DNA of 64,000 bases from Duncaniella muricolitica (GTDB taxonomy: Bacteria; Bacteroidota; Bacteroidia; Bacteroidales; Muribaculaceae), in NCBI GenBank assembly GCA_025808375.1, contig CP061009.1, forward strand, positions 496,001-560,000, written 5' to 3'. Under the pieces are notes generated by a model. That model worked only from the letters and a program-made list of their open reading frames with translations. It was not told where the DNA came from and did no database searches. The stretch's first letter is position 1. Each line of letters opens with the position of its first letter. Shown here piece after piece: positions 18,605 to 26,844 of this stretch. A program made the translations under genes and the position numbers.

Positions 18605-19389
18605 AGACATCCGAAGACATCAAAGTGGTGAAAATCGGCGGCAATATCGTCGATAATCCCGAGGCTCTCGACCGCTTTGTCGCAGACTTCGCCGCCCTTC
18701 CTGGACGCAAGATACTGATACACGGCGGCGGCAAGGAAGCCACGCGTCTCAGTGCCCGACTCGAGATACCCACAGTCATGATAGAGGGGCGTCGCGTCAC
18801 CTCGCGCGACACTCTCGATGTCGTGACAATGGTCTATGCCGGACTGGTCAACAAACGCATCGTCTCCAAGCTCCAGGCCGCCGGCTGCAACGCTCTTGGT
18901 CTCAGCGGAGCCGACGGCAACGCCATATGCGCCACCCGTCGTCCTGCCGAGCCTGTCGACTATGGTTTTGTGGGCGATATCTCCCCCTCGGGAGTCAACA
19001 CCGGGCTGATGTCCGCGCTGCTTGACGCAGGCATTGTCCCTGTCTACTGCGCCATCACCCACGACGGCAACGGCACGCTGCTCAACTGCAACGCCGACAC
19101 CATAGCCTCGTCGGTGGCAATCGGTGCGTCGACTCTCGCCCCGACCGACCTTATATACTGCTTCGAGCAGCCCGGCGTGATGCGCGACATCGACCGGCCC
19201 GACTCGCTCATAGCCCGCATCACTCCCGCGACATATGCCGACCTCAAGGCCGAGGGGGTGGTCAACAAGGGCATGATACCCAAACTCGACAACTCTTTCC
19301 GCGCCATCGGTTCGGGCGTGAGAAGCGTCATCATCAAGCATGCCGCCAATCTCTCCAATCCGACCGGCACAACACTCTCCCCGCAATGA
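18601..19389 (+). CDS. argB: N-acetyl(succinyl)glutamate kinase
   Basis: The 262-residue amino-acid kinase has VVKIGGNIVDNP at the N-terminus, the substrate loop LIHGGGKEATRLSARL (about 39-54), and the C-terminal GVVNKGMIPKLDNSFRAI. It phosphorylates N-acylglutamate with ATP. Its ATG overlaps the argF' stop (ATGA), and its own stop overlaps the argE start. No long N-terminal helix is present, unlike many arginine-feedback-regulated forms, so it may be insensitive to arginine; that is inference. Confidence 0.94.
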   Translation: MKTSEDIKVVKIGGNIVDNPEALDRFVADFAALPGRKILIHGGGKEATRLSARLEIPTVMIEGRRVTSRDTLDVVTMVYAGLVNKRIVSKLQAAGCNALGLSGADGNAICATRRPAEPVDYGFVGDISPSGVNTGLMSALLDAGIVPVYCAITHDGNGTLLNCNADTIASSVAIGASTLAPTDLIYCFEQPGVMRDIDRPDSLIARITPATYADLKAEGVVNKGMIPKLDNSFRAIGSGVRSVIIKHAANLSNPTGTTLSPQ

Positions 19390-20501
19390 ACACCTCCTCC
19401 GCAACCGACCCGACCGACGGTCTCAGGGACATCAGTAACGAAGTCGACCTCCTGAGCCGCATGATTGCCACCCCCTCATTCTCACGTGACGAGGGGCGAA
19501 CGGCCGACATAATATATGAATATCTCGCCTGTCATGGGGCCGAGCCGCAGCGACATGTCAACAACATCTGGGCTCTGAGCCCGGGTTTTGACCCCTCGCT
19601 CCCGACTCTGATGCTCAATTCCCATCACGACACCGTGCGTCCGGCTGCGAGCTATACGCGCGACCCTTTCATGCCTTCGGTCGAGGAGGGGAGTCTCTAC
19701 GGGCTCGGGAGCAACGATGCGGGAGCGTCGGCAGTGTCGCTCATAAGCGTGTTTCTCGAGTTGCGCGAGTCATCTCTGCCCTTCAATCTGTTGCTTGCCG
19801 TCACGGCCGAGGAAGAGGTGGGAGGCGAGAACGGCATGCGGGCTTTCCTGCCGATGCTTGCCGGACGAGGCATTAAGGTCGACTGTGCCATAGTGGGCGA
19901 GCCTACCGGCATGCAGCCCGCCGTGGGCGAGCGCGGACTGGTGGTACTCGACTGTGTGACACCCGGTGTCACAGGCCATGCGGCTCGCGGCGAGGGCATC
20001 AATGCCATATATCGCGCGATGGAGGATATCGAACTTCTGCGCACCTATGAGTTCCCGTCGGTGTCGCAGGTGCTCGGTCCGGTGAGTCTGAATGTCACAC
20101 AGATCAATGCCGGATGGCAGCACAACGCCATACCCGACGAGTGCAGATGGGTCACCGACATACGCACCACTGACGCTCAGTCCAACGAAGAGGTCGTGAG
20201 CCTGCTGCGCTCGCGTGTCAGGTGGTCGACCCTCACCCCGCGGTCTACCAGGGTGCGCGCCTCGGTGATAGAAGAGAGCCATCCGCTCGTGCAGACAGTC
20301 ATTGGCCTCGGGCTGACCCCGTTTGTGTCGCCCACCACGAGCGACATGTCGCTTATGCTCGGCTTTCCGTCGCTGAAGATAGGCCCCGGACAGTCGTCGC
20401 GCAGCCACTCGGCCGACGAATATATCTGCCTCAATGAGATTGCCGAAGCCATCGACATGTATGGCAGTATAATAAAGAACCTTCAGCTTACAAAAGACTG
20501 A
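19386..20501 (+). CDS. argE: M20-family N-acyl-amino-acid deacylase (N-acetyl/succinyl-citrulline or -ornithine)
   Basis: The 371-residue M20 metallopeptidase has metal ligands in LNSHHDTVRPAA, GLGSNDAGASAVSL, AVTAEEEVGGENGM and the dimerisation domain after GVTGHAARGEGINAIYRAM. In this operon it should remove the acyl group from N-acylcitrulline. That makes it the functional partner of the transcarbamylase, which produces acylcitrulline rather than citrulline. It overlaps argB by four bases. Confidence 0.9.
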   Translation: MNTSSATDPTDGLRDISNEVDLLSRMIATPSFSRDEGRTADIIYEYLACHGAEPQRHVNNIWALSPGFDPSLPTLMLNSHHDTVRPAASYTRDPFMPSVEEGSLYGLGSNDAGASAVSLISVFLELRESSLPFNLLLAVTAEEEVGGENGMRAFLPMLAGRGIKVDCAIVGEPTGMQPAVGERGLVVLDCVTPGVTGHAARGEGINAIYRAMEDIELLRTYEFPSVSQVLGPVSLNVTQINAGWQHNAIPDECRWVTDIRTTDAQSNEEVVSLLRSRVRWSTLTPRSTRVRASVIEESHPLVQTVIGLGLTPFVSPTTSDMSLMLGFPSLKIGPGQSSRSHSADEYICLNEIAEAIDMYGSIIKNLQLTKD

Positions 20502-20513
20502 AGCCGCAAGGAA

Positions 20514-20544
20514 TTGCTAATTACTAATTGCTAATTACTAATTG
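20514..20544 (+). repeat. Heptamer repeats directly before the argH start codon
   Basis: Units TTGCTAA, TTACTAA, TTGCTAA, TTACTAA and a partial TTG run without gaps and end one base before the argH ATG at 20546. The same units precede argD and the DUF59 gene. Confidence 0.9.
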
Positions 20545-20545
20545 A

Positions 20546-21838
20546 ATGAAACTTTGGAGCAAAGGCTTTGAGCCTGACAAGATGATAGAGCAGTTTACCG
20601 TAGGCAATGACCGTGAGCTTGATCTGCGCCTCGCACGCTATGACGTGCAAGGCTCAATGGCACACATACGTATGCTCGAAAGCATAGGACTGTTGAAGTC
20701 CGACGAACTCGAAGTGCTGCTCAAGGCTCTCGGTGAAATAGCCGAGGTGATAGAGCGCGGCGAATTTCGCATCGAGGACGGAGTCGAGGATGTCCACTCG
20801 CAGGTAGAATTCATGCTCACCGCCCGACTCGGCGACATCGGCAAGAAGATACACTCCGGCCGTTCGCGCAACGACCAGGTGCTCGTCGACCTCAAACTCT
20901 TCATGCGTGACGAGCTGCGCCGTATAGCCAAGGCGGTCGAGCGTCTGTTCACACGTCTCCAAGCTCTCAGCGAAGAGCATAAAGACAAACTCATGCCCGG
21001 CTACACCCACCTGCAGGTGGCGATGCCCTCGTCGTTCGGACTATGGTTCGGAGCCTATGCCGAGTCGCTTGTTGATGACATGCAGATGCTCGCCGCAGCC
21101 TATAATGTGGCCAATCAGAATCCTCTCGGTTCGGCCGCCGGCTATGGCTCGTCGTTTCCGCTTGACAGGGAGATGACCACCCGTCTGCTCGGATTCGAGA
21201 CGCTCCACTATAATGTTGTGGCCGCCCAGATGTCGCGCGGCAAGACCGAGCGCGCCGCGTCCATGGCCATAGCCTCGATTGCATCGACGCTCGGCCATCT
21301 GGCTATGGATGTGTGCATGTGGATGTGTCAGAACTTCGGTTTCGTCTCTTTTCCCGACGAGCTCACCACCGGCTCGTCAATCATGCCTCATAAGAAGAAT
21401 CCCGATGTCTTTGAAATCATGCGCGGCAAGTGCAACCGTCTCCAGTCCGTCCCCAACGAGATAGCTCTTCTGACGGCCAATCTGCCTCTGGGCTACAACC
21501 GCGACCTCCAGCTTCTCAAGGACATCATTTTCCCGGCTACGACCGAGCTTATAGAGTGTCTTGACATGGCTGAGTTTATGCTCCGTCACATACGTGTGAA
21601 GGACGGCATAGTCAACGACCCGCGTTATGACTATCTTTTCACGGTCGAGGAGGTCAACCGCCTTGTGCTTGAGGGCATGCCCTTCCGTGAGGCTTACAAG
21701 AAAGTCGGGCTTGAAGTGCAGGACGGCTCCTATCGTCCTGTGCGTGAGGTGCATCACACCCATGCCGGAAGCATCAGCAATCTGTGTAACGAGGAGATAG
21801 CCCGCAAATTCCACTCCATAGCCGACAGGATAGTCTGA
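20546..21838 (+). CDS. argH: Argininosuccinate lyase
   Basis: The 430-residue fumarase/aspartase-superfamily enzyme has DVHSQVEFMLTARLGDIGKK, SGRSRNDQVLVDLKLFMRD, MPGYTHLQVAMPSSFGLW and the signature TTGSSIMPHKKNPDVFEIM. It splits argininosuccinate into arginine and fumarate, the last step of the pathway. It is the last gene of the operon. A palindromic-element half-site follows 52 bases after the stop. Confidence 0.96.
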   Translation: MKLWSKGFEPDKMIEQFTVGNDRELDLRLARYDVQGSMAHIRMLESIGLLKSDELEVLLKALGEIAEVIERGEFRIEDGVEDVHSQVEFMLTARLGDIGKKIHSGRSRNDQVLVDLKLFMRDELRRIAKAVERLFTRLQALSEEHKDKLMPGYTHLQVAMPSSFGLWFGAYAESLVDDMQMLAAAYNVANQNPLGSAAGYGSSFPLDREMTTRLLGFETLHYNVVAAQMSRGKTERAASMAIASIASTLGHLAMDVCMWMCQNFGFVSFPDELTTGSSIMPHKKNPDVFEIMRGKCNRLQSVPNEIALLTANLPLGYNRDLQLLKDIIFPATTELIECLDMAEFMLRHIRVKDGIVNDPRYDYLFTVEEVNRLVLEGMPFREAYKKVGLEVQDGSYRPVREVHHTHAGSISNLCNEEIARKFHSIADRIV

Positions 21839-21890
21839 CGCCGCCCCTTGCTTGAGACGGCCTGTAATGCCCGTCTTGCCATACACGGGG

Positions 21891-21940
21891 AGATACAAAA
21901 GTTTCATAAGCTCAATAAGAAACAAAAGTTTTTTATTTCA
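21891..21940 (+). repeat. Palindromic element half-site, copy B
   Basis: The stretch starting AGATACAAAAG and containing AGAAACAAAAGTTTTTTATT matches one arm of the elements at 7000-7117 and 28128-28260. Its second arm is missing; the tandem array at 21959 begins where the loop and second arm would be. Confidence 0.75.
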
Positions 21941-21958
21941 GTTCATAAATCGGTCACT

Positions 21959-22216
21959 CCCGCACGGGTGTCCCACACATGCCACACTATATCCCGCATG
22001 GGTGTCCCACTCATGTCACACTACATACCGCATGGGTGTTCCACACATGCCACACTACATCCCGCACGGGTGCCCACACATGCCACTCAATACCCCGCAC
22101 GGGTGCCCACACATGCCACACCACATACCACACGGGTGCCCCACACATGTCACACTACATACCGCACGGGCGTCCCACGCATGCCACTCAATATCCCGCA
22201 AGGGTGTCCGCAGGAC
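21959..22216. repeat. Tandem array of 33-34-bp units (about 7.6 copies)
   Basis: Seven full units begin at 21959, 21993, 22027, 22061, 22094, 22127 and 22161, and a partial unit begins at 22195. Each opens with CCCGCACGGG or a one-base variant, itself a near palindrome, and continues with a CCACACATGCCACACTACAT-like part. There are no unique spacers, so this is a minisatellite. The 34-base period would shift the reading frame at every unit, which argues against coding. Confidence 0.92.
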
Positions 22217-22371
22217 ACAGATTAGATAGTAACCGGGTACACCGAAGCGAAGCGAAGGTGTGCCCGGATTGGCACTCTATAAAGAAATGATGTCCGACAG
22301 GACATCGGTTATCGTGAGAGGGGGCTGTATCAGCTATCACGCCCGATAATCGAGGGTGTTGCAGAACACCC
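22204..22371. repeat. Run of short perfect hairpins
   Basis: Independent hairpins follow one another: GTGTCC-GCA-GGACAC (22204-22218), CCGGGTACACC with GGTGTGCCCGG (22233-22267), GATGTCC-GACA-GGACATC (22289-22306), a CGGTTATCG/CGATAATCG stem (22306-22352, one G-T pair) and GGGTGTT-GCAG-AACACCC (22354-22371). No gene is supported here. Confidence 0.75.
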
Positions 22372-22721
22372 GAAAGCAGATAATTTGTAGACTGTTGTAG
22401 CAAGGAAAGGCCCGTAGGGCCTGTGCGAACTTAGTCCATGGCAAGCACCCGCGCAAGCGGTGCGCAGCCATGGTATAAAGACAGATATAAGACGGTGCGC
22501 CGCGTAGCGGTGCCACAAAATGCCATGATGATAATCCACTGTGACTTAACGTTTTGATACGCTTGTATTGTTGTACCGCTACGCGGCACATGCTGTGGAT
22601 AATTATTCTGTACCATGGCTGCGCACCGCTTACGCGGATGCTTGCCATGGCCTAAGTTCGCACAGGCCCTACGGGCCTTTCCATGCCACAAATGATAAAT
22701 CGTAAGTTCTGCAACACCCTC
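22352..22721. repeat. Large nested inverted repeat of about 370 bp
   Basis: Outer arms GAGGGTGTTGCAGAAC (22352-22367) and its exact reverse complement (22706-22721) enclose further inverted pairs: AGGCCC(GTA)GGGCCT with AGGCCC(TAC)GGGCCT, a CCATGG...CCATGG block containing a CACC/GGTG hairpin (22437-22473 with 22613-22650), and CCGCGTAGCGG with CCGCTACGCGG (22500-22510, 22576-22586). Many arms are also small hairpins by themselves. No open reading frame in it looks real. Confidence 0.85.
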
Positions 22722-22769
22722 TTTACTTGTCACAACTGATTAAATCAGGCAGGTTGGACGTTTTTATCA

Positions 22770-22810
22770 AAAAACAGAGCCCGTTGAGATGCTTGCATCT
22801 CAACGGGCTC
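22770..22810 (-). terminator. Strong rho-independent terminator (minus strand)
   Basis: GAGCCCGTTGAGATGC (22777-22792) pairs perfectly with GCATCTCAACGGGCTC (22795-22810) around two bases. On the minus strand the stem is followed by TGTTTTTTGATAAAAA. No supported gene ends nearby on this strand; the closest is argC2, about 770 bases away. Confidence 0.85.
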
Positions 22811-23497
22811 ATCCACAGAGCGTCAGTACGAAACTGCGCTTTATTTTTCGCGCTCTTCAGTGTAAAAACAGTTTAGTTCTCTCATGTAAATAAAAAATGG
22901 TGACATAAATGGTCATCTCAGGTAGTCACCGAGGTAAGACAACGGTAAGAAGATTTTTCTTGAGTGGAGGACGCTGATAAAACGTTGCTCATACGTGTAT
23001 ACGGCTGAGAGACGTGTACACGTGTAACGGTGACATGCACCGGCAGCGTGGCTTACGCGTGTGGACATGAAGGTAAGAGAGGGTGGATGTGTGTGTTACA
23101 ATACGAATGTCAAGTGTGAGATGTCAGACGCAAGTACACTCTTGAGGAGCAAGAGAGGAGAATTGTTTTACAAATCGGATGTGGAGTTTATAATTATGCG
23201 GTATGGATAATGTAAGAACCAAAGGGGGGGCAGGGGGAGATACAGGTAATGCTTGGACGTTGTTTTTGAGAGTGGAAAAATTTTGTAGAGTCAAGGGAGT
23301 ATCTTCATACGGTCCCGGTGGAAGAGTGCGCTCCGGTGAAAAACCTGTGAGCACGGGGAGCTAAAAGGTATTCAAACTATGCAATTATGACGAAAGTACT
23401 CCGCTTAGGGAAATCAATTTTTGTAGAGCTGAAGTTCGCTAAGAAGAATCAAAATAATTTGCCGTGACCCGCGGGGGACACTTGCCCCTACAAGTCA
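22770..23497 (-). ncRNA. Candidate noncoding transcript of about 0.73 kb
   Basis: A consensus minus-strand promoter (23501-23532) and a strong minus-strand terminator (22777-22810) bound a region without a convincing gene. The transcript would open with a hairpin CCGTGAC...GTCACGG enclosing GGGG...CCCC (about 23462-23500). Further local hairpins include CTCTTG-AGGAG-CAAGAG (about 23139-23155) and GGTGAC/GTCACC (22899-22929). The strand is pyrimidine-rich. The best minus-strand reading frame inside (23124-23354, 76 codons, GTG start) has no recognisable features. The existence of the RNA is inferred from the two signals only. Confidence 0.4.
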
Positions 23498-23500
23498 CGG

Positions 23501-23532
23501 CAAAGGTATAGGTTTAAAATGTATATTCCAAA
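23501..23532 (-). promoter_or_regulatory. Consensus promoter directed into the gene-free interval
   Basis: On the minus strand TTTG (23529-23532), exactly 20 bases, then TACCTTTG (23501-23508). This is a full match and lies just downstream of the argC2 stop codon. The nearest supported gene on its path is more than 1.7 kb away and on the opposite strand. Confidence 0.7.
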
Positions 23533-23575
23533 TTTTTTGAGAGATTTTTTTGAAATTTCTCAAAAAAACGACATT

Positions 23576-24547
23576 CTAAAATGCCACCGACTTCATGGTC
23601 AGACCCGTAGTCTCCTGGAGTCCAAAGAGCAGGTTCATCGAGTGGACTGCGTTGCCGGCCGCGCCTTTGAGCAGGTTGTCGATGACCGCCGTTATGAGCA
23701 GCTTGCCGTCGATTTTGTCAAGGTGGATTATACACTTGTTGGTGTTGACCACATCCTTCAGGTCGGGTATTTTGGAGGTGATAAACGTGAAGTTGTGGTC
23801 GTCGAAATAATCCTGATAGAGCTTGATTATCTCAGGCAGCTCCAGGTTGCAGTCGAGATAGGTCACAGCCATTATGCCGCGCGAGAACGGCCCGCGCATG
23901 GGCACCATATGGAGCTTTGACGAGAAGCTCTGCTGCATGGCCGAGAGAGTCTGGACAATCTCGGCCTCCTGGGTGTGGCGAAACGGCCTGTAAACTACCA
24001 TATTGTCGTTGCGCCAGGCATAATGGGTCGTGGGACGCGCCTCGGCTCCCTCGCTCGTGGCCCCGGTGATGACGGTGGTGTGGATGTCGGAGTTGAGCAG
24101 CAGATTTTTGGCCAGCGGCACGAGCGAAAGCTCCACCACCATGGCCAGGCAGCCGGGATTGGCCACATGTCTGGCTCCGCGCACCATCGGTTTGCGGTTG
24201 AGTTCCGACAGTCCGTAGACAAAGTCGTGTGACGGGTCGGAGATGCGGTAGTCGCGCGACAGGTCGATGATGCGCAGCGACTCGGGCACCTCGTTGGCGG
24301 CGAGAAACTCGCGCGTCTTGCCCGCCGGACGGCAGCAGAACAGCACGTCGATCTCCTTGAGGTCATACGTGCTCGAGAAGTTCATGTCAGTCTCGCCGTG
24401 CAGGCCCTGATGCACATCCACCACCCGCTGGCCGGCCACACTGCGCGAGTGTATCCATCTGAGGTCTACGTCGGGGTGGTTGATGAGTATGCGCACCAGC
24501 TCGCCGGCCGCATAGCCCGAGCCTCCTATTATGCCTGCCTTGATCAT
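23576..24547 (-). CDS. argC: N-acetyl-gamma-glutamyl-phosphate reductase-like protein, second copy
   Basis: The 323-residue product has the ArgC Rossmann motif GIIGGSGYAAGEL, the catalytic Cys in HVANPGCLAMVVELSLVPL, and the C-terminal AAGNAVHSMNLLFGLQE, so it should be an active reductase. It is clearly diverged from the operon ArgC, for example SRSVAGQRVVDVHQGLHGETDM against STSNAGAPVTDVHEGLIGDTDL. It overlaps gltX by four bases and is probably co-transcribed with it. It may work with a different N-acyl group or under different regulation. Confidence 0.9.
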   Translation of the reverse strand: MIKAGIIGGSGYAAGELVRILINHPDVDLRWIHSRSVAGQRVVDVHQGLHGETDMNFSSTYDLKEIDVLFCCRPAGKTREFLAANEVPESLRIIDLSRDYRISDPSHDFVYGLSELNRKPMVRGARHVANPGCLAMVVELSLVPLAKNLLLNSDIHTTVITGATSEGAEARPTTHYAWRNDNMVVYRPFRHTQEAEIVQTLSAMQQSFSSKLHMVPMRGPFSRGIMAVTYLDCNLELPEIIKLYQDYFDDHNFTFITSKIPDLKDVVNTNKCIIHLDKIDGKLLITAVIDNLLKGAAGNAVHSMNLLFGLQETTGLTMKSVAF

Positions 24548-26082
24548 GACTGCACCGGTTTGATTTCGGCCATGCCGCGCTCCATACGGCGCACGGTCTC
24601 ATCGAGCCCGAGCAGTTCGGTGATGTCGAAGATATGGGGGCCCTTGCATTCGCCCACCAGTGTCAGACGCCAGGCGTTCATCACGTTGCCCAGATGATAG
24701 CCGTTGTCCTCGACCCATTTGAGCACCACGGGCTCGGCTTCGGCTCCCTTGAACGAGGGGAGAGCGCGCAGCACACCGATGAGTTCGGTCAGGATGGCCG
24801 GAGTCTCTTCCTTCCAGCGTTTGCGTATATCCTTCTCGGCATAGGTGTCGGGAGCGGTGAAGAAGAAGCGGGCCTGGTCCCAGAGATCGGCTACAAAGTT
24901 GATGCGGCCCTTCACGAGACCCACCACGCGGGTGATGTATTCGTCGCCGAAGTCGGCCGGATTCACGCCGTGGGCTTCAAGCACGGGGCGGAACAGCTCG
25001 GCCAGACGCTCGTCGGAGGTGTTCTGAAGATATTCGTGGTTAAACCATCGGCCTTTCTCGTAGGCAAACTTGGCTCCGGCGCGCGAGCAGTGGTCGAAGG
25101 AGAATTTGCTGATAAGCTCGTCCATCGACATGATTTCGGTGTCATCGCCGGGGCTCCATCCGAGCAGCGCGAGAAAGTTGATTACCGCCTCGGGCAGATA
25201 GCCCGACTCGCGATAGCCGGTCGACACGGCACCCGACGCGGGGTCGTGCCATTCGAGGGGAAACACCGGGAAGCCCAGACGGTCGCCGTCGCGCTTGGAG
25301 AGCTTGCCCTTGCCGTCGGGCTTGAGCAGCAGCGGCAGGTGAACGAAGTCGGGGCGTGTGTCGGCCCATCCGAAGGCCTCGTAGAGAAGCACATGGAGCG
25401 GAGCCGAGGGGAGCCACTCCTCGCCGCGTATCACGTGGGTGACCTCCATCAGATGGTCGTCCACGATATTGGCGAGGTGATAGGTGGGCAGGTCGTCGGC
25501 ACTCTTGTAGAGCACCTTGTCGTCGAGTATCGACGAGTTGATGGTCACCTTGCCGCGGAGCAGGTCGTTGACCACCACGTCGCGTCCCGGCTCGATGAGG
25601 AAGCGCACCACATAGGGGGTGCCGCCATCCATCAGAGCCTTCACCTCCTCGGCGGGCATGGAGAGCGAGTTGCGCATCGACAGGCGTGTCGAGGCGTCAT
25701 ACTGGAAGTTAGGAGTGGCCGCGCGGGCGGCGTCAAGCTCGGCGGGGGTGTCAAAGGCGATATATGCCTTGCCGGCGTCGAGAAGCATCTTCACGTGCTC
25801 GCGATAGATGTCGCGACGCTCGCTCTGCTTGTAGGGGCCATAGGCTCCGCCCTCGCGCACACCTTCGTCAATCTTTATGCCAAGCCATGCGAGCGACTCG
25901 TTGATATAGTCCTCGGCTCCGGGCACAAAACGCTGAGAGTCGGTGTCCTCGATGCGGAGTATCATGTCACCGCCGTGACGGCGGGCGAAAAGATAGTTAT
26001 AAAGGGCAGTGCGCACTCCTCCGATATGAAGGGGGCCTGTGGGAGAGGGGGCAAATCTTACTCTGACTTTACGGTCCATCAA
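24544..26082 (-). CDS. gltX: Glutamate-tRNA ligase
   Basis: The 512-residue class-I synthetase has the HIGH-type motif RFAPSPTGPLHIGGVRTALYN at the N-terminus and the KMSKS-type motif KGKLSKRDGDRLGFPV. The C-terminal half is the anticodon-binding helical domain. It charges tRNA-Glu with glutamate. Two Met codons open the frame (26082 and 26079), and either could be used. It is linked by overlap with the second argC, which ties glutamate use for protein synthesis and for arginine precursors into one transcript. Confidence 0.96.
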   Translation of the reverse strand: MMDRKVRVRFAPSPTGPLHIGGVRTALYNYLFARRHGGDMILRIEDTDSQRFVPGAEDYINESLAWLGIKIDEGVREGGAYGPYKQSERRDIYREHVKMLLDAGKAYIAFDTPAELDAARAATPNFQYDASTRLSMRNSLSMPAEEVKALMDGGTPYVVRFLIEPGRDVVVNDLLRGKVTINSSILDDKVLYKSADDLPTYHLANIVDDHLMEVTHVIRGEEWLPSAPLHVLLYEAFGWADTRPDFVHLPLLLKPDGKGKLSKRDGDRLGFPVFPLEWHDPASGAVSTGYRESGYLPEAVINFLALLGWSPGDDTEIMSMDELISKFSFDHCSRAGAKFAYEKGRWFNHEYLQNTSDERLAELFRPVLEAHGVNPADFGDEYITRVVGLVKGRINFVADLWDQARFFFTAPDTYAEKDIRKRWKEETPAILTELIGVLRALPSFKGAEAEPVVLKWVEDNGYHLGNVMNAWRLTLVGECKGPHIFDITELLGLDETVRRMERGMAEIKPVQS

Positions 26083-26107
26083 TATTTAATTTACAAAATT
26101 TTAGCAA

Positions 26108-26115
26108 CAAAATTA
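26108..26115 (-). promoter_or_regulatory. Predicted -7 element of gltX-argC2
   Basis: The minus strand carries TAATTTTG 26 bases before the gltX start. The -33 position has only a weak match. Confidence 0.5.
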
Positions 26116-26169
26116 GCGAAAAAACATGGCATAACTGTGATGTCGGGATGATTTTTAGCAAAAAATTTG

Positions 26170-26177
26170 TACTTTTG
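26170..26177 (+). promoter_or_regulatory. Predicted -7 element of rex
   Basis: TACTTTTG lies 31 bases before the rex start and is divergent from the gltX promoter. The -33 match is poor. No clear Rex operator (TTGTGAA-N6-TTCACAA type) was seen, so autoregulation is not supported. Confidence 0.5.
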
Positions 26178-26208
26178 CGCTATTAACAGGTATAAAACAG
26201 TCTGACCG

Positions 26209-26844
26209 ATGGAATCATCCAAGCCCCCATATGTCCCCGAGCCGGCCATACGCCGTCTGCCGTGGTATCTTGCGAGCGTGCAGCGGTTGCGCGCACAGGG
26301 CGTGGAGCATGTATCCTCCACCGCCATATCAAAGATGCTCAACGTGGATGCTTCGCAGATAGCCAAAGACCTTTCTTACCTCAATATCAAGGGCAAGACC
26401 CGCATCGGATATGAGGTGGCCGAGCTGGAGCGCGGACTCAACGACTTCCTGGGTTTCCACCAGTGTCACTGGGCTGTCATGATGGGCGTGGGCAGTCTCG
26501 GACGTGCCCTGATCACCGACTCGGGTCTCTCGCGCTACGGCCTGAAAATCGTGGCCGGATTTGATGTGGACCCCGAGGTGATAGGCACCGAAATCGGTGG
26601 TACACCCGTTTTTGACATCTCCGAGCTCAAAGCGCGCCGCCAGGCTCTGAACGCCGAGATTGCAGTCATAGCCGTGCCCGTGGAAAATGCGGCCGAGGTG
26701 GCCGACCTGTGTGTGGAGTCGGGCATCAAGGCTCTCTGGAACTTCACGCCGTTTCATATCAAGACCTCTCCCGAAATCACGATCGAGAACACATCAATCT
26801 ATGCCCACCTGGCTTTGATGTACAACCGCATGGAGCAGAAATGA
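26209..26844 (+). CDS. rex: Redox-sensing transcriptional repressor Rex
   Basis: The 211-residue product has the N-terminal winged helix (about 10-80; RRLPWYLASVQRLRAQGVEHVSS, ISKMLNVDASQIAKDLSYL) and a Rossmann NAD(H)-binding domain with GVGSLGRALI (about 92-101) and FDVDPEVIG. Rex represses fermentative and anaerobic respiratory genes and releases DNA when NADH/NAD+ rises. Its stop overlaps the start of the next gene (ATGA), so the two are translationally coupled. Confidence 0.95.
   Translation: MESSKPPYVPEPAIRRLPWYLASVQRLRAQGVEHVSSTAISKMLNVDASQIAKDLSYLNIKGKTRIGYEVAELERGLNDFLGFHQCHWAVMMGVGSLGRALITDSGLSRYGLKIVAGFDVDPEVIGTEIGGTPVFDISELKARRQALNAEIAVIAVPVENAAEVADLCVESGIKALWNFTPFHIKTSPEITIENTSIYAHLALMYNRMEQK

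Noticed and set aside
21959..22216. Possible CRISPR array
   Set aside because: The units are contiguous 33-34-bp repeats without unique spacers, and no cas gene is near.
21848..22290. Open frames through the tandem array in all three plus-strand frames
   Set aside because: All arise from the stop-poor repeat; the 33/34-base period does not keep any frame.
22330..22733. Several minus-strand open frames of 69-103 codons
   Set aside because: They lie on the inverted repeat and hairpins, overlap one another and show no family features.
23124..23354. 76-codon minus-strand frame
   Set aside because: GTG start, no domain, composition follows the pyrimidine-rich strand; kept only as a caveat for the noncoding RNA.
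24634..26151. 505-codon plus-strand frame
   Set aside because: Antisense shadow of gltX.
26209..26844. Rex operator near rex
   Set aside because: No TTGTGAA-N6-TTCACAA-like site could be found between gltX and rex.
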